A stretch of DNA of 64,000 nucleotides from Lysobacter sp. GTDB taxonomy: Bacteria > Pseudomonadota > Gammaproteobacteria > Xanthomonadales > Xanthomonadaceae. The position numbers and the translations under genes are program-made. How positions within the stretch are numbered: position 1 is the first letter of the stretch; each line of letters starts with the position of its first letter. Shown in pieces: positions 20,071 through 30,706 of the stretch. The stretch covers positions 2,433,444-2,497,443 of the forward strand of contig JABFRN010000001.1 of NCBI GenBank assembly GCA_013141175.1. The letters run 5' to 3'. The notes beneath the pieces were generated by a model. The model saw nothing but the letters and a program-made list of their open reading frames with translations, searched no databases and had not been told where the DNA came from.

Positions 20071-21707
20071 CCGCCACCACCCTGCGCATCGCCCTCGCCC
20101 AGTTCGATTTCCCGGTCGGTGCGGTGAAGCAGAACGCCGAGCGCATCGCGGCGATGATCGCCGAGGCCCGCGACGAGTACGGCGCCGATGTCGTGATGTT
20201 CCCGGAACTCGCGCTGTCGGGGTATCCGCCGGAAGACCTGCTGCTGCGACCGAGCTTCCTGCGCGATTGCACGGCGGCGATCGGGACGATCGCCGCTGCG
20301 GCGACCGGTGTCGTGGCGGTGGTCGGTTGGCCGCAGGCGGCCGGCAGCGTGGTCTACAACGCCGCCAGCGTTCTGCGCGACGGCAAGATCGCGCAGACGT
20401 ATCGCAAACGCGAGCTGCCGAACTACGCGGTGTTCGACGAGCGTCGGTATTTCGATGTCGATCCTGATCGCGAGGATTGCGTGTTCGACGTGAAAGGCGT
20501 GCCGGTCGGGCTGATCATCTGCGAAGACCTGTGGTTCGCCGAGCCCATCGCGAGCACCGTGCGCCACGGAGCGCACATCGTGCTGGTCCCGAACGCGTCG
20601 CCGTTCGAGCGCGACAAGCACGCGCAGCGCGACGCATTGTTGTCGCAGCGCGCGAACGAAAGCGGCGCCGCCATCGCCTATCTCAATGTCGTCGGCGGCC
20701 AGGACGCGCTGGTGTTCGACGGCGCCTCGGTCGTCGCCGACGGCGACGGCACGGTGCATCCCGCCGCCGCTGCGTTCACCGACCAGTGGCTGGTGGTCGA
20801 TTACGACAACGACACGCGACGCTTTTCGCCGGTGCAGTGGGTGGACGATGGCGACGAGAGCCGCGACGCGCTCGCGTGGCGCGCGATCGTGCGCGGGATC
20901 CGCGATTACTGCGGGAAAAACGGCTTCCGGAAGACCTGGCTGGGGCTTTCCGGCGGCATCGACTCGTCGATGGTGCTCGCGCTGGTGGTGGATGCGCTGG
21001 GCGCGGACAACGTCACCGCCGTGCGCATGCCGTCGCGCTACACCGCCGATCTGTCGAACGATCTGGCCGAAGAACAGTGCAAGACACTGGGCGTGAAGAT
21101 GATCACGATCCCGATCGAAAAACCGTTCCAGGGCTATCTCGATGCGCTCTCCGAGGTCTTCGCGGAGCATGCCGTCGATGTCGCCGAAGAGAATCTGCAG
21201 TCGCGGACCCGCGGCGCGATCCTGATGGCGCTGTCGAACAAACTCGGCGGCCTGCTGCTGACCACCGGCAACAAGAGCGAATACGCGGTCGGCTACGCCA
21301 CGATCTACGGCGACATGTGCGGCGGTTACGCGCCGATCAAGGATCTCTACAAGACCGAAGTGTTCGCGCTGTGCCGTTGGCGCAACACCGTGGGCGGTGC
21401 GCCCGTGATCCCGCCAGCGGTGATTTCCCGGCCGCCGACCGCGGAACTGCGCGAGAACCAGAAGGACGAGGATTCGTTGCCGCCCTACGACGTGCTCGAC
21501 GCGATCCTGTTGCGTCACGTCGACCAGGAGCAATCGCGCGACGAGATCGTGCGTGCCGGCTTCGACGCCGCCACCGTCGACCGCGTGCTGAAACTGGTGC
21601 GGATCAGCGAATGGAAACGCCACCAGGCCGCGCCGGGGCCGAAGGTCTCGCGTCGCGCGTTCGGCCGCGAGCGGCGGTATCCGATCACCAGCGGCTATTC
21701 GGCATAG
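20067..21707 (+). CDS. nadE: Glutamine-dependent NAD+ synthetase
   Basis: A 546-residue enzyme making NAD from deamido-NAD, ATP and glutamine. The N-terminal nitrilase-type glutaminase has the E47/K114/C152 triad (FPELALSGYPPEDLL, YRKRELPN, IICEDLWF). The C-terminal synthetase has the PP-loop LSGGIDSS near residue 294 and TTGNKSEYAVGY. I set the start at ATG 20067, matching MTATTLRIALAQFDFPVG of relatives; longer frames only translate the repeat. The TAG stop is shared with a 14-base hairpin motif. Confidence 0.97.
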   Translation: MTATTLRIALAQFDFPVGAVKQNAERIAAMIAEARDEYGADVVMFPELALSGYPPEDLLLRPSFLRDCTAAIGTIAAAATGVVAVVGWPQAAGSVVYNAASVLRDGKIAQTYRKRELPNYAVFDERRYFDVDPDREDCVFDVKGVPVGLIICEDLWFAEPIASTVRHGAHIVLVPNASPFERDKHAQRDALLSQRANESGAAIAYLNVVGGQDALVFDGASVVADGDGTVHPAAAAFTDQWLVVDYDNDTRRFSPVQWVDDGDESRDALAWRAIVRGIRDYCGKNGFRKTWLGLSGGIDSSMVLALVVDALGADNVTAVRMPSRYTADLSNDLAEEQCKTLGVKMITIPIEKPFQGYLDALSEVFAEHAVDVAEENLQSRTRGAILMALSNKLGGLLLTTGNKSEYAVGYATIYGDMCGGYAPIKDLYKTEVFALCRWRNTVGGAPVIPPAVISRPPTAELRENQKDEDSLPPYDVLDAILLRHVDQEQSRDEIVRAGFDAATVDRVLKLVRISEWKRHQAAPGPKVSRRAFGRERRYPITSGYSA

Positions 21708-21718
21708 GGTGCGCCCTA
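21705..21718. repeat. 14-base hairpin motif, copy 2
   Basis: TAGGGTGCGCCCTA, identical to 4555-4568. Its first three bases are the nadE stop codon. Confidence 0.55.
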
Positions 21719-21877
21719 GCCTGAGGTGTCCCCACATTATTCCTTGAAAAATCATCGGCTTGCACGGAATCAGTGATTACTCTCATGACAAATCGTAGAG
21801 ACGCGCAAGTTTTTTCACTGGTTTGACTGCAATCCGGAGCCAAGGCTAGCGGCAAGATTTCTGGCTCGGCCCTGGTT

Positions 21878-22056
21878 TCGCTCGCTGTCGCGAGCGAGTT
21901 ACTTTTCTTTGCTTGTGCAAAGAAAAGATAACCAAAAGAAAGCACACCCCGTCGGTCGCGCCCGGCGCGATGCGCCGGGTCCGCAGGCTTCGCGGGGTTT
22001 TTCGACAGGACATCCGTGTCCTGTCGAAAAACGCGCGGCGTCCTGCCGCGCGCCCT
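21878..22056 (+). repeat. Multi-hairpin repeat, copy B1
   Basis: Four hairpins stand in fixed order. (1) TCGCTCGC/GCGAGCGA, 21878-21897. (2) An imperfect stem from GTTAC, TTTTCTTTGC with GCAAAGAAAA, 21898-21932. (3) TTTTTCGACAGGACA, loop TCCG, complement, 21998-22031. (4) CGCGCGGC, loop GTCCT, GCCGCGCG, 22032-22052, then GCCCTACGG. B1 also has an extra CCCGGCGC/GCGCCGGG stem at 21961-21979. The same chain occurs twice, in inverted orientation, at 32381-32990. Confidence 0.8.
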
Positions 22057-22190
22057 ACGGACCTGATCCGCGAAACCCGCCGCGACCAGGGGCCCCGGCA
22101 AGTCAAGATCAAGATCAAAAGCGGCTTCGTGTGAAATCAAAGATTGCCGTGTTTCTGCGCAAAATTCGGTCAAGCTCTTTTTTGCGTATG

Positions 22191-22214
22191 AAAAAGCCGC
22201 CTTCCGGCGGCTTT
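22191..22214 (-). terminator. Terminator of bamD
   Basis: On the minus strand AAAAGCCGCC, loop GGAA, GGCGGCTTTTT. It lies 30 bases after the bamD stop. Confidence 0.87.
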
Positions 22215-22243
22215 TCCTGTCGCGACGCAAACGCTCGCGGGGC

Positions 22244-23122
22244 TCAGTCGTTGTCCAGCGCCGACTTCTCGCTGGCCAGCGGGTTGAGCTTGCGGAAGTT
22301 TGACGGATAGTCCGGCCACTTGCCGTCGCCCTTGAGCCACGGGTGCTGCGGCGCTTTCTGCTGCAACTGCTGGCGCGCGCTGTCGGCGAGCACGGTGTTG
22401 CCCAAGCGGGTATAGGCCTCCGCCATGATCGCGGTGCCGTCGCTCTCGAACGCGCTGCCAGGATAGGTTTCGCGCACGTACTCGACGCGCTCGATCGCGG
22501 CCACGTATGCGGTGCGGCGCAGGTAATACAGCGCGGTTTCGATCTCGTGGCGAGCGAACAGATCGCGCAGTTCGTTCATGCGCTTGACGGCATCGGCTGC
22601 GTAGCGCGAGTTCGGATAGCGTTCGGTGACGATCTTGAAGTCGTTGAAGGCCTGCTGCGGCGTGGCGAGGTCGCGGCGGCTGGCGTCGAGTTTCCATACC
22701 CGCTGCAGGAACACGGTATCGCGGCTGGAGTTGACCAGCCCGCGCAGGTAATAGAGATACGCCGCGTTGCGGTGGGTCGGATAGGTGCGCAGGAAGCGGT
22801 CGATGGTGGAGATCGCGTCGTCGTTGGTGCCCATCTTGAACTGCGAGTAGGCGGTTTCGACCAGCGCCTGCTCGGTGTAGGGGCCATACGGATACTGCGC
22901 GATCAGGCGCTTGTAGGTCAGCACCGCCGAGTCGTAGTTGCCGTTGCGGATCGCGCGTTTGCCCTTCTCGTACAGCTCGGCGACGGGCACGCCTTCATTG
23001 TCTTTCTTGTCCTTGAACACACCCTTGAGCCGGGCGCAACCGGAACCGCCGAAGGCGAGGATCAGAACCAGCAGCAGGGTCGGACGCAGGAAGGCGGAGA
23101 GCGAAAGTCTACGAAGAGGCAT
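22244..23122 (-). CDS. bamD: Outer-membrane assembly lipoprotein of the BAM complex
   Basis: A 292-residue lipoprotein with a signal peptide ending in the lipobox FGGSGC (Cys29). It has five TPR-like repeats (YEKGKRAIRNGNYDSAVLTYKRL, QALVETAYSQFKMGTNDDAI). It is an essential partner of BamA in inserting beta-barrel proteins, here including the TonB-dependent receptor at 33152-35572. Divergent to rluD, an arrangement common in gammaproteobacteria. Confidence 0.96.
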   Translation of the reverse strand: MPLRRLSLSAFLRPTLLLVLILAFGGSGCARLKGVFKDKKDNEGVPVAELYEKGKRAIRNGNYDSAVLTYKRLIAQYPYGPYTEQALVETAYSQFKMGTNDDAISTIDRFLRTYPTHRNAAYLYYLRGLVNSSRDTVFLQRVWKLDASRRDLATPQQAFNDFKIVTERYPNSRYAADAVKRMNELRDLFARHEIETALYYLRRTAYVAAIERVEYVRETYPGSAFESDGTAIMAEAYTRLGNTVLADSARQQLQQKAPQHPWLKGDGKWPDYPSNFRKLNPLASEKSALDND

Positions 23123-23231
23123 GCGGGCTGCTGCGGGGCGGGTGAGCGGGCGATAATACCAGCCCGGGCCGGCCAGCCCCCTTAACCGCGCAGAACCGCA
23201 GGGCTCGCGCGCCCCCGACCAGGAGCCCCGG

Positions 23232-24227
23232 ATGCCCGCAACACCCTCAATGCCCGCTCAGGACACCATTGTGCGCACCGCCGTGGTGCCCGATGCGGTG
23301 TCCGGACGCCGGTTCGACGCGGTGCTGGCGGAGCTGTTTCCCGAGTTCTCGCGCTCCCGGCTCGCCGAATGGATCAAATCCGGCGACGCCGTGCTCGATG
23401 GCCGCCAGGTGCGTCCGCGCGACCCGGTGCGCGGCGGAGAGACGGTGACGCTGACCGCCGTGCTCGAAATCCAGACCCGCTCCGAGCCCGAAGACATCGC
23501 CCTCGATGTCCTGTACGAGGACGAGGATGTGTTCGTGCTGAACAAGCCCGCCGGGCTGGTGGTCCACCCGGGCGCGGGCAATCCCGCCGGCACCCTGGTC
23601 AACGCATTGCTGCATCGCGACCCGAGCCTCGCGACGCTGCCGAGGGCCGGCATCGTGCATCGTCTCGACAAGGACACGTCCGGGGTGATGGTCGTGGCCA
23701 GGACCCTGCCGGCGCACACCGCGCTGGTCGCACAGCTGTCGGCGCGTGAAGTCCACCGCCAGTACCTTGCGGTGGTGGTCGGTTCGCTGGTCTCGGGCGG
23801 CACGGTGAATGCGTCGATCGACCGCCACCCCCGCGACCGCCTGCGCCAGGCCGTGCGCGAAGACGGACGCGAAGCCGTCACCCATTACCGTCTGCGCGAA
23901 CGCTTCCGCGCCCATACGCTGCTGGAATGCCGGCTCGAAACCGGGCGCACGCATCAGATCCGCGTGCACATGGCGCACATCAAGCATCCGATCATCGGCG
24001 ATCCGCTCTACGGCGGTCCGCTGAAACTGCCCAAGGGGGCGACCGTCGAACTGGTCGAGTCGCTGCGCGGCTTCAAGCGCCAGGCGCTGCACGCCGAAAC
24101 CCTCGAATTCATCCATCCACTCAGCGGCGAACCGGTCCGCTGCTCCACGCCGATGCCGGCCGACATGCAGGCGCTGGTCGCCATACTGCGCGAGGACAGC
24201 CGCGAAGCCGAGGAACGCGCGCGGTGA
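23232..24227 (+). CDS. rluD: 23S rRNA pseudouridine synthase
   Basis: A 331-residue RluA-family enzyme that makes pseudouridines in helix 69 of 23S rRNA. An N-terminal S4 RNA-binding domain ([22 protein letters not shown]) is followed by the catalytic domain with HRLDKDTSG; Asp146 is the nucleophile. [25 protein letters not shown] is also present. AGGAG precedes the ATG. The TGA stop overlaps the GTG start of the next gene. Confidence 0.96.
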   Translation: MPATPSMPAQDTIVRTAVVPDAVSGRRFDAVLAELFPEFSRSRLAEWIKSGDAVLDGRQVRPRDPVRGGETVTLTAVLEIQTRSEPEDIALDVLYEDEDVFVLNKPAGLVVHPGAGNPAGTLVNALLHRDPSLATLPRAGIVHRLDKDTSGVMVVARTLPAHTALVAQLSAREVHRQYLAVVVGSLVSGGTVNASIDRHPRDRLRQAVREDGREAVTHYRLRERFRAHTLLECRLETGRTHQIRVHMAHIKHPIIGDPLYGGPLKLPKGATVELVESLRGFKRQALHAETLEFIHPLSGEPVRCSTPMPADMQALVAILREDSREAEERAR

Positions 24228-25052
24228 GCGAAGGCCTGCTGCTGTTCGCCGATTGGCCGGCGCCGCCGGGTGTGCACGCGTTCACCACGCTGCGCCATGG
24301 CATCGGTGCGTCGCGGCCTCCGTTCGATACCTTCAACCTCGGTAATTGCACTGCCGCCGATGGCGACGATCCGGCGACGGTCGATTGCAGCCGTGCGCTG
24401 CTGATCGAGCATGCGCGATTGCCGTCCGCGCCGCACTGGTTGAAGCAGGTGCATGGCGTGGATGTTATGCGCTGCGATCTCGCAAGCCCCCCCCAACCCT
24501 CCCCCGCATGCGGAGGAGGGAGGCGGGCGCGCAGCGCACGTGGATGGTTGCGCGCAAGCTGAAATGCACGAACCCGTCGCCGACGCCTCCGTCACCTCCA
24601 CGCCCGGCGTGGTGCTTGCCATCCTCACCGCCGACTGCCTGCCGGTCGTGCTCGCCGCAGACGACGGCCGCGAAGTCGCCGCCGCGCATGCCGGTTGGCG
24701 TGGGCTCGCTGCGGGAGTGCTCGAAGCGACCATCGCCGCGATGCGCACGCCGGCCGAACGCGTCGTTGCATGGCTCGGCCCCGCAGCCGGGCCGCAGGCC
24801 TACGAAATCGGCGAAGAGGTGTATCGCGCCTTCGTCGACCGCGATCCCGCATCGGCCGCTGCCTTCGTCGCGACGCGCCCCGGGCATTGGCGCGTCGATC
24901 TGTACGCCCTGGCGCGCATGCGTCTCGCACAGGCGGGCGTGACCCGCGTCCATGGCGGCGGTCTGTGCACCATCTCCGATCCGCAGCGCTTCTACTCGCA
25001 TCGCCGCGATGCACGCACCGGCCGTCTGGCGACGCTGGTGTGGTTCGACTGA
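24224..25052 (+). pseudogene. pgeF: Polyphenol oxidase/laccase-domain protein, frameshifted at a C8 tract
   Basis: The product is split across two frames. The first part ([23 protein letters not shown] ... WLKQVHGVDVMRCDLA) runs from GTG 24224 to about 24486. The second part (EPVADASVTSTPGVVLAILTADCLPVVLA, AAHAGWRGLAAGVLEATI, GGGLCTISDPQRFYSHRRD) is in the next frame to 25052. A repeat of ~80 bases lies at the junction, starting with eight C (24487-24494). One C fewer would fuse both parts into one ~275-residue frame with a ~25-residue insert. The family (YfiH/PgeF/YlmD) acts on purine nucleosides and catalyses peptidoglycan-precursor editing in E. coli. The gene may be broken, phase-variable or mis-sequenced. 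Confidence 0.85.
24487..24520. repeat. C8 tract plus REP-like hairpin inside pgeF
   Basis: Eight C at 24487-24494, then CCCTCCCCCGC AT GCGGAGGAGGG (24497-24520, one mismatch). It is related to the CCTTCCCCCGC repeats around the DUF559 gene and to the repeats at 50904-51043. Confidence 0.75.
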
Positions 25053-25059
25053 GTCGACG

Positions 25060-25626
25060 ATGACGACGCCGGCGCCGCTGTTCCGACGCATCCTCGGCGG
25101 TTTCATCGAACAGACACCGATCAGCGTGCGCCGTCTGCACGACTGCCGGGGCAGGGCGCTTTATCGTGGTGAAGTTGTGGTCGAACGTGGCAGCGGGCGC
25201 TGGGCGCGGGGTATCGCTTGGATCACCGGTTTGCCGCCCGCAGGTGCGGGGCCGATCGAAGTCGAGATCGTCGCTGGCAATGGTCATGAACGCTGGGCGC
25301 GCCGTGTCGGTGGGCACACGATGCGTTCGATCCTCTGGGCGCCGGGTTTCAGCGGGTTGTTGTGGGAACTGCTCGGGCCGGTGCTGTTCGTCTATCGCTT
25401 GCGCGTCGAGAATGGCGCCATCGTCTGGCGCGTCGAAAAAGTCCGGGTGCTCGGTGTGTTGCCGCTGCCGTCGCGCTGGTTCGCGGGCGTGGAGGCGCAC
25501 GAGTCCGGCGGCGAGGGACGCTATCGTTTCGATGTGCGTGCAGCGCTGCCGGGCATCGGCCTGCTGGTGCATTACCGTGGTTGGCTGGCGGTGGATGCCG
25601 ATGATGCGGGCCGCAATCCCCGCTGA
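25060..25626 (+). CDS. DUF4166 domain protein
   Basis: A 188-residue protein matching the DUF4166 pattern: ISVRRLHDCRGRALYRGEVVVERGSGRWARG near the N-terminus and later GHTMRSILWAPGFSGLLWELLGP. Function is unknown; family members are sometimes fused to dehydrogenase-like domains. It starts 7 bases after the pgeF stop, so it is likely on the rluD-pgeF transcript. Confidence 0.75.
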   Translation: MTTPAPLFRRILGGFIEQTPISVRRLHDCRGRALYRGEVVVERGSGRWARGIAWITGLPPAGAGPIEVEIVAGNGHERWARRVGGHTMRSILWAPGFSGLLWELLGPVLFVYRLRVENGAIVWRVEKVRVLGVLPLPSRWFAGVEAHESGGEGRYRFDVRAALPGIGLLVHYRGWLAVDADDAGRNPR

Positions 25627-25715
25627 ACCGCCGATCGAGAGGTGACTTCCGGCAGGATCTCCGGCCGTATCGCCGGTTGCTAGAGTCGCCCATCCTCCGT
25701 CGTCGAGACACCATC

Positions 25716-26681
25716 ATGCGCACAGCGCGTTTCGTTCTTCCCGTACTGCTGATCGCGGCGTGCGCCGCTCCGCTCGCGATCGCCAGGACATTGCCCGAAG
25801 TGCAGTCGATGGTGGAGGCGAAGGCCTCGGGCGCGCTCGCCGCCGCTGAAGCATTGGCCAAAGAGTCGCCGAACGATGCCAGCGCCTGGGTGGTGCTGAC
25901 GCGCGCGCGCCTACAGGCGAAACAGGCCGAGAAAGCCATCGCGGCCGGCGAAAAAGCCACCGCGCTCGGCCCGAAGAACGCGCAGGCGTTCTATTGGCTG
26001 GGCAACGCCTACGGCAACCGCATCGGCGAAGTCGGGATGCTGTCGAAGATGACGATGGCGCCGAAACTGCGCGATGCCTTCGAGCAGGCGGTGAAGCTCG
26101 ATCCCGCATTGGTCGATGCGCGCAGTTCGTTGATCGAGTTCTATCTGCAGGCGCCGGGCGCGATCGGAGGCGGCATCGACAAGGCGCGCGCGCAGGCGGC
26201 CACGATCGGCAAATACGACCGTGCGAAAGGATTGATGGCGCAGGCGCGCATCGCCATGCACGAAAAGAAGCCGGCCGAAGCATTGAAGGCCTACGAAAGC
26301 GCCTACGCGCTGAAGCCGAACGATGCCCAGCTCCGACTGTCGTTGATTCTGTTCTATCAGGAAGCCAAGCGTTGGAAAGAGGCTTACGCGATGGCGAAGC
26401 AGTGGACCGTCGACGAGCCGAAAAAAGGCAAACCGTGGTACCAGATCGGTCGTCTTGCTGCGGAATCCGGCCAGTATCTTGCTGAAGGCGAAGCCGCGTT
26501 GCGTACCTATCTGAAGCTCGGCCGCGAAACCGGCGACCCCGAGCCCAAGCATGCCCGTTATCGTCTCGGTCAGATTCTGGCGAAGGCCGGGCGCAAGGAC
26601 GAAGCCCGCGCCGAGCTGCAGGCGGCGCTGAAGATCGATCCGGCGCTGAAGGAAGCCAAGGCCGCGCTCGCGGCGCTCTGA
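25716..26681 (+). CDS. Exported TPR-repeat protein
   Basis: A 321-residue protein with a signal peptide ([23 protein letters not shown]). The IAAC near residue 16 resembles a lipobox, so it may be a lipoprotein. The rest is tetratricopeptide-like helices ([64 protein letters not shown]). TPRs bind other proteins; the partner is unknown. The frame extends 13 codons upstream but the signal peptide fixes the ATG at 25716. Confidence 0.8.
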   Translation: MRTARFVLPVLLIAACAAPLAIARTLPEVQSMVEAKASGALAAAEALAKESPNDASAWVVLTRARLQAKQAEKAIAAGEKATALGPKNAQAFYWLGNAYGNRIGEVGMLSKMTMAPKLRDAFEQAVKLDPALVDARSSLIEFYLQAPGAIGGGIDKARAQAATIGKYDRAKGLMAQARIAMHEKKPAEALKAYESAYALKPNDAQLRLSLILFYQEAKRWKEAYAMAKQWTVDEPKKGKPWYQIGRLAAESGQYLAEGEAALRTYLKLGRETGDPEPKHARYRLGQILAKAGRKDEARAELQAALKIDPALKEAKAALAAL

Positions 26682-26725
26682 CGGTCCGCCGCAACGCAGG
26701 CAGCGCGGTCCGTCCGACCGGCGGG

Positions 26726-26752
26726 CTTGGAATTCATGCACACAGCCCTCAT
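26726..26752 (+). promoter_or_regulatory. Candidate heat-shock (sigma-32) promoter of clpB
   Basis: CTTGGAA and CCCTCAT are separated by 13 bases, close to the sigma-32 consensus CTTGAAA-N13-CCCCAT, and end 47 bases before the clpB ATG. ClpB is a classic sigma-32 target. Two mismatches leave some doubt. Confidence 0.55.
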
Positions 26753-26799
26753 CCCGTGAGCATCGCGGCCTCGCCGCTCTCTCTTGCGGAGTCCAGACC

Positions 26800-29385
26800 A
26801 TGCGCATGGACAAGCTCACCTCGCGTTTCCAGCAGGCCATCGCCGACGCGCAGTCGCTGGCCGTCGGCCGCGACCACAACGTCATCGAACCGGTGCATCT
26901 GCTGGTCGCCCTGCTCGACCAGCAGGGCGGCGGTACGCGCCCGCTGCTGGCGCAGTCCGGTGTCAATGTGCCGGTGCTGCGCGAACGGCTCGGCGAAAGT
27001 CTCGAAAAGCTGCCGAAAGTGTCCGGCCAGGCCGGCAGCGTCAACGTCGGCAACGATCTCGCGCGGCTGCTCAACGTCACCGACAAGCTCGCGCAGCAGC
27101 GTGGCGATGCCTTCATCGCCAGCGAGCTGTTCGTACTGGCGGCGCTCGACGATGGCGGCGACACCGGTCGCGCGCTCAAAGCCGCGGGCGCGAACAAGCA
27201 GAAGCTCGAAACCGCGATCGATGCGATGCGCGGCGGCGAGAAAGTGCAGAGCGAGAACGCCGAGGAACAGCGTCAGGCGCTGGAGAAATACACGATCGAT
27301 CTGACTGCGCGCGCCGAGTCCGGCAAGCTCGATCCGGTGATCGGTCGCGACGAGGAAATCCGCCGCACCATCCAGGTGCTGCAGCGACGCACCAAGAACA
27401 ATCCGGTGCTGATCGGCGAGCCCGGCGTGGGCAAGACCGCGATCGTCGAAGGCCTGGCGCAGCGCATCATCAACGGCGAAGTGCCGGAAGGTCTGAAGGG
27501 CAAGCGCGTGCTCTCGCTGGACATGGGCGCCTTGATCGCCGGTGCGAAATTCCGCGGCGAATTCGAAGAGCGCCTGAAAGCCGTGTTGAACGATCTGGCC
27601 AAGAACGAGGGCCAGATCATCCTGTTCATCGACGAGCTGCACACGATGGTCGGCGCGGGCAAGGCCGAAGGTTCGATGGATGCCGGCAATATGCTGAAGC
27701 CTGCGCTGGCGCGCGGCGAACTGCACTGCATCGGTGCGACCACCCTGGACGAATACCGCAAATACGTCGAGAAGGACGCGGCGCTGGAACGTCGTTTCCA
27801 GAAAGTGTTCGTCGGCGAACCCAGTGTCGAAGACACCATCGCGATCCTGCGCGGGCTGAAGGAACGCTACGCGGTGCATCACGGCGTCGAGATCACCGAT
27901 CCGGCGATCGTTGCGGCGGCGACGCTGTCCCATCGCTACATCGCGGACCGCCAGCTGCCGGACAAGGCCATCGATCTGATGGACGAGGCCGCGTCGCGCA
28001 TCCGCATGGAGATCGACAGCAAACCCGAAGAACTCGACCGCAAGGAGCGCCGGCTGATCCAGCTCAAGATCCAGCGCGAGGCCTTGAAGAAAGAGAAGGA
28101 CGATGCGTCGAAGCAGCGGCTGGCCGATCTGGAAGCGGAGATCGCCACGCTGGAACGTGCGTTCAACGATCTGGAAGAAATCTGGAAAGCCGAGAAAGCG
28201 GTGGTGCAGGGCACGACCAGGCTCAAGGAACAGGTCGAAGCCGCGAAACTCGAACTCGAAGCCGCGCAGCGCCGCCAGGACTACGCGAAGATGAGCGAAA
28301 TCCAGTACGGGCGCATGCCGGAACTCGACAAGCAGCTGAAAGCCGCACAGGAGGCCGAGACCCAGGGCTTCACGCTGCTGCAGGACAAGGTCACCGAAGA
28401 GGAAATCGCCGAAGTGGTGTCGCGCTGGACCGGCATCCCGGTCAGCAAGATGCTGGAAGGCGAGCGCGACAAACTGCTGAAGATGGAGCAGATGATCGGC
28501 GCGCGCGTGGTCGGGCAGGCCGAAGCGATCAAAGTGGTCTCAGATGCGGTCCGCCGTACGCGCGCCGGTCTCAGCGATCCGGATCGCCCCAGCGGCTCGT
28601 TCCTGTTTCTGGGCCCGACCGGCGTGGGCAAGACCGAACTGTGCAAGGCGCTGGCCGATTTCCTGTTCGACTCCACCGATGCGATGGTGCGCATCGACAT
28701 GAGCGAGTTCATGGAAAAACACGCGGTGAGCCGTCTGGTCGGCGCACCTCCGGGCTATGTCGGCTACGAGGAAGGCGGCTATCTCACCGAAGCGGTGCGC
28801 CGCCGGCCGTACAGCGTCATCCTGCTGGATGAAGTCGAGAAAGCGCATACGGACGTGTTCAACATCCTGCTGCAGGTGCTCGACGACGGACGCCTCACCG
28901 ACGGCCAGGGCCGCACCGTGGATTTCCGCAACACCGTGATCGTGATGACCTCGAATCTCGGCTCGCAGATGATCCAGGAGATGTCGGACGACGACAGCGC
29001 CGAGAGTTACACGAAGATGAAGGCGGCGGTGATGGGCGTGGTGCAGGCGCATTTCCGCCCGGAGTTCATCAACCGGCTCGACGACATCGTGGTATTCCAT
29101 CCGCTCGACAAGGCGCAGATCCGCAGCATCGCGAAGATCCAGCTGCGAGGACTCGAAAAGCGCCTCGCCGAGCGTGGCATCCGCATCGAACTGTCGGAGA
29201 AGGCCTTCGACCTGCTGGGCAATATCGGCTTCGATCCTGTGTACGGCGCGCGCCCGTTGAAACGTGCGATCCAGCACCAGCTCGAGAACCCGCTGGCGCA
29301 GAAGATCCTCGGCGGCGATTACGGCAACGGCGATCTCGTACGCGTGGATGCCGAAGGCGGCGCGCTGGTGTTCGGGAAAGCGTGA
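26800..29385 (+). CDS. clpB: ClpB disaggregase chaperone
   Basis: An 861-residue Hsp100 ATPase that, with DnaK, pulls proteins out of aggregates after heat stress. [12 protein letters not shown] is the usual start. In order: the Clp N domain, AAA-1 (GEPGVGKT near residue 206, [12 protein letters not shown]), a long coiled-coil M domain (~residues 400-525, [23 protein letters not shown]), AAA-2 (GPTGVGKT near residue 605, [31 protein letters not shown]) and the C-terminal D2-small domain. Full length. Confidence 0.98.
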   Translation: MRMDKLTSRFQQAIADAQSLAVGRDHNVIEPVHLLVALLDQQGGGTRPLLAQSGVNVPVLRERLGESLEKLPKVSGQAGSVNVGNDLARLLNVTDKLAQQRGDAFIASELFVLAALDDGGDTGRALKAAGANKQKLETAIDAMRGGEKVQSENAEEQRQALEKYTIDLTARAESGKLDPVIGRDEEIRRTIQVLQRRTKNNPVLIGEPGVGKTAIVEGLAQRIINGEVPEGLKGKRVLSLDMGALIAGAKFRGEFEERLKAVLNDLAKNEGQIILFIDELHTMVGAGKAEGSMDAGNMLKPALARGELHCIGATTLDEYRKYVEKDAALERRFQKVFVGEPSVEDTIAILRGLKERYAVHHGVEITDPAIVAAATLSHRYIADRQLPDKAIDLMDEAASRIRMEIDSKPEELDRKERRLIQLKIQREALKKEKDDASKQRLADLEAEIATLERAFNDLEEIWKAEKAVVQGTTRLKEQVEAAKLELEAAQRRQDYAKMSEIQYGRMPELDKQLKAAQEAETQGFTLLQDKVTEEEIAEVVSRWTGIPVSKMLEGERDKLLKMEQMIGARVVGQAEAIKVVSDAVRRTRAGLSDPDRPSGSFLFLGPTGVGKTELCKALADFLFDSTDAMVRIDMSEFMEKHAVSRLVGAPPGYVGYEEGGYLTEAVRRRPYSVILLDEVEKAHTDVFNILLQVLDDGRLTDGQGRTVDFRNTVIVMTSNLGSQMIQEMSDDDSAESYTKMKAAVMGVVQAHFRPEFINRLDDIVVFHPLDKAQIRSIAKIQLRGLEKRLAERGIRIELSEKAFDLLGNIGFDPVYGARPLKRAIQHQLENPLAQKILGGDYGNGDLVRVDAEGGALVFGKA

Positions 29386-29390
29386 CGCGT

Positions 29391-29420
29391 CGTGTCGGCA
29401 TCGTTCACGGTGCCGACACG
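29391..29420. terminator. Shared hairpin between convergent clpB and yceH
   Basis: A perfect 10-base inverted repeat CGTGTCGGCA/TGCCGACACG with a 10-base spacer fills most of the 46-base gap. It could end transcripts from both sides. There is no T-run. Confidence 0.6.
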
Positions 29421-29431
29421 GGATTGGAATG

Positions 29432-30097
29432 TCAGTCCGCGGTTCCGCCGGCATTCGCTTCCAGCACCGCCACCCGCGCCTCCAGCGCATCGATGCGCGC
29501 CAGCAGCGCATCCATCGCATCGCTGTCGTGCGTGCGCGACGATGAATTCTCGGCGCTGCGCTCGGGCATCACCGGTTCGCCGCACAGCAGTTGCGCATAG
29601 CGGTCTTCGCGCTGGCCGCCGCCGCGCGGCAGCCGGCGCACCATCGGCATGTCGCGCTCGGCCAGACGTTCCAGGGTGTGGCGCACATCGTCGATATCGG
29701 CGAAGCGGTGCTGGCGTTCGCTGCGCGTGAGCAGTTCGTGCAGGGTCTGTGGGCCGCGCAGCATCAGCAGCGAGAGCAGGCAGGTTTGCGCGGGCGTGAG
29801 GTCGAGCACCTTGTCCATGCGATGCAGGTAGCGTTCGCTGCGGGCGCCGTATTCGGATTTGACCAGGCCGCGCACTTCCATCTGGCGCAGCGCGTGGCCG
29901 ACATCGCCCGGCATCAGATTCATGGTCGGCTCGCGCGCGGTCTTCTGGTTGCAGGCGAGGACGACGTTGTTGAGCGTGAGCGGGTAGACGTCGGGCGTGG
30001 TCGCGGCTTTCTCGACCAGACTGCCGAGGATGCGCGCCTCGGTCGGCGTCAGGCGTGGGGTGGCGGTGTCGTCGGTGCGTTCTGAGGGCGTGTCCAT
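29432..30097 (-). CDS. yceH: YceH family protein (DUF480)
   Basis: A 221-residue protein of the UPF0502/YceH family with two winged-helix domains: [42 protein letters not shown], then a second with [34 protein letters not shown]-terminal short coiled coil ([20 protein letters not shown]) is visible. Function is not established. The start at 30097 ([10 protein letters not shown]) agrees with family N-termini; the longer frame is not supported. Confidence 0.9.
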   Translation of the reverse strand: MDTPSERTDDTATPRLTPTEARILGSLVEKAATTPDVYPLTLNNVVLACNQKTAREPTMNLMPGDVGHALRQMEVRGLVKSEYGARSERYLHRMDKVLDLTPAQTCLLSLLMLRGPQTLHELLTRSERQHRFADIDDVRHTLERLAERDMPMVRRLPRGGGQREDRYAQLLCGEPVMPERSAENSSSRTHDSDAMDALLARIDALEARVAVLEANAGGTAD

Positions 30098-30239
30098 CGT
30101 GTATCCAGATGCAAGTTGCAATGATTCTAACGACTTGTTGCCGCATTCATCTGCGCGGGTGCATGCTCGCTGCGGCGCTCGAACGCGGTGGCGATGCCCG
30201 GCCGCTGGGCGGCGATCCGATCCTACGTGGAGATTTCCC

Positions 30240-30689
30240 ATGCGAAAGACTGTGCGAACCCATTCGATCCGCGGCTTGGCGCTGTGCCTCGCGCTGGCCG
30301 CAGCACCGGCGGCCATGGCCGGCGACATCACCTGCAAGATGACCTACAGCCTGTCCGGCTGGTCCGCTTTCTACAAAACCGCGTCCGGCACCGGCACCGT
30401 GAGCTGCAGCAACGGTCAGCGCATGTCGGTGAAGATCGAGACCAAGGGCGGCGGTCTCACCTTCGGCAAATACAGGATCCGCAACGGCTTCGGCCAGTTC
30501 GCCAATGTCGACGATATCCGCGATGTGCTCGGCAGCTACGCCACCGCCGAAGCCCACGCCTCCGCCGAGAACAGCGCATCCGCGCAGGCGATGACCAACG
30601 GCAAGGTGTCGCTGGCGCTGTCGGGCAAGGGCAAGGGCTGGTCGCTCGGCGTGGCGTTCAGCCGGTTCGCGATCGAGGCCGGCGGCTGA
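30240..30689 (+). CDS. Small secreted protein of unknown function
   Basis: A 149-residue protein with a clear signal peptide ([29 protein letters not shown]). Two cysteines (DITCKM, VSCSNG) could form a disulfide. The pattern [32 protein letters not shown] is followed by a small-residue C-terminus ([26 protein letters not shown]). It resembles conserved exported proteins of xanthomonads but I cannot assign a domain. A GGAG ribosome site is present. Confidence 0.75.
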   Translation: MRKTVRTHSIRGLALCLALAAAPAAMAGDITCKMTYSLSGWSAFYKTASGTGTVSCSNGQRMSVKIETKGGGLTFGKYRIRNGFGQFANVDDIRDVLGSYATAEAHASAENSASAQAMTNGKVSLALSGKGKGWSLGVAFSRFAIEAGG

Positions 30690-30706
30690 CATCACGCGGA
30701 AGCGCT

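Larger units (their letters stand above)
21708..22243. other. Intergenic region between nadE and bamD
   Basis: These 536 bases hold no convincing gene. They contain the second TAGGGTGCGCCCTA motif, about 140 bases of ordinary AT-richer sequence, the multi-hairpin repeat at 21878-22056 and the bamD terminator at 22191-22214. The short open frames here translate repeat sequence. Confidence 0.65.

Noticed and set aside
21909-22310. Small open frames in the nadE-bamD gap
   Set aside because: They translate the multi-hairpin repeat, lack ribosome sites and overlap the bamD terminator.
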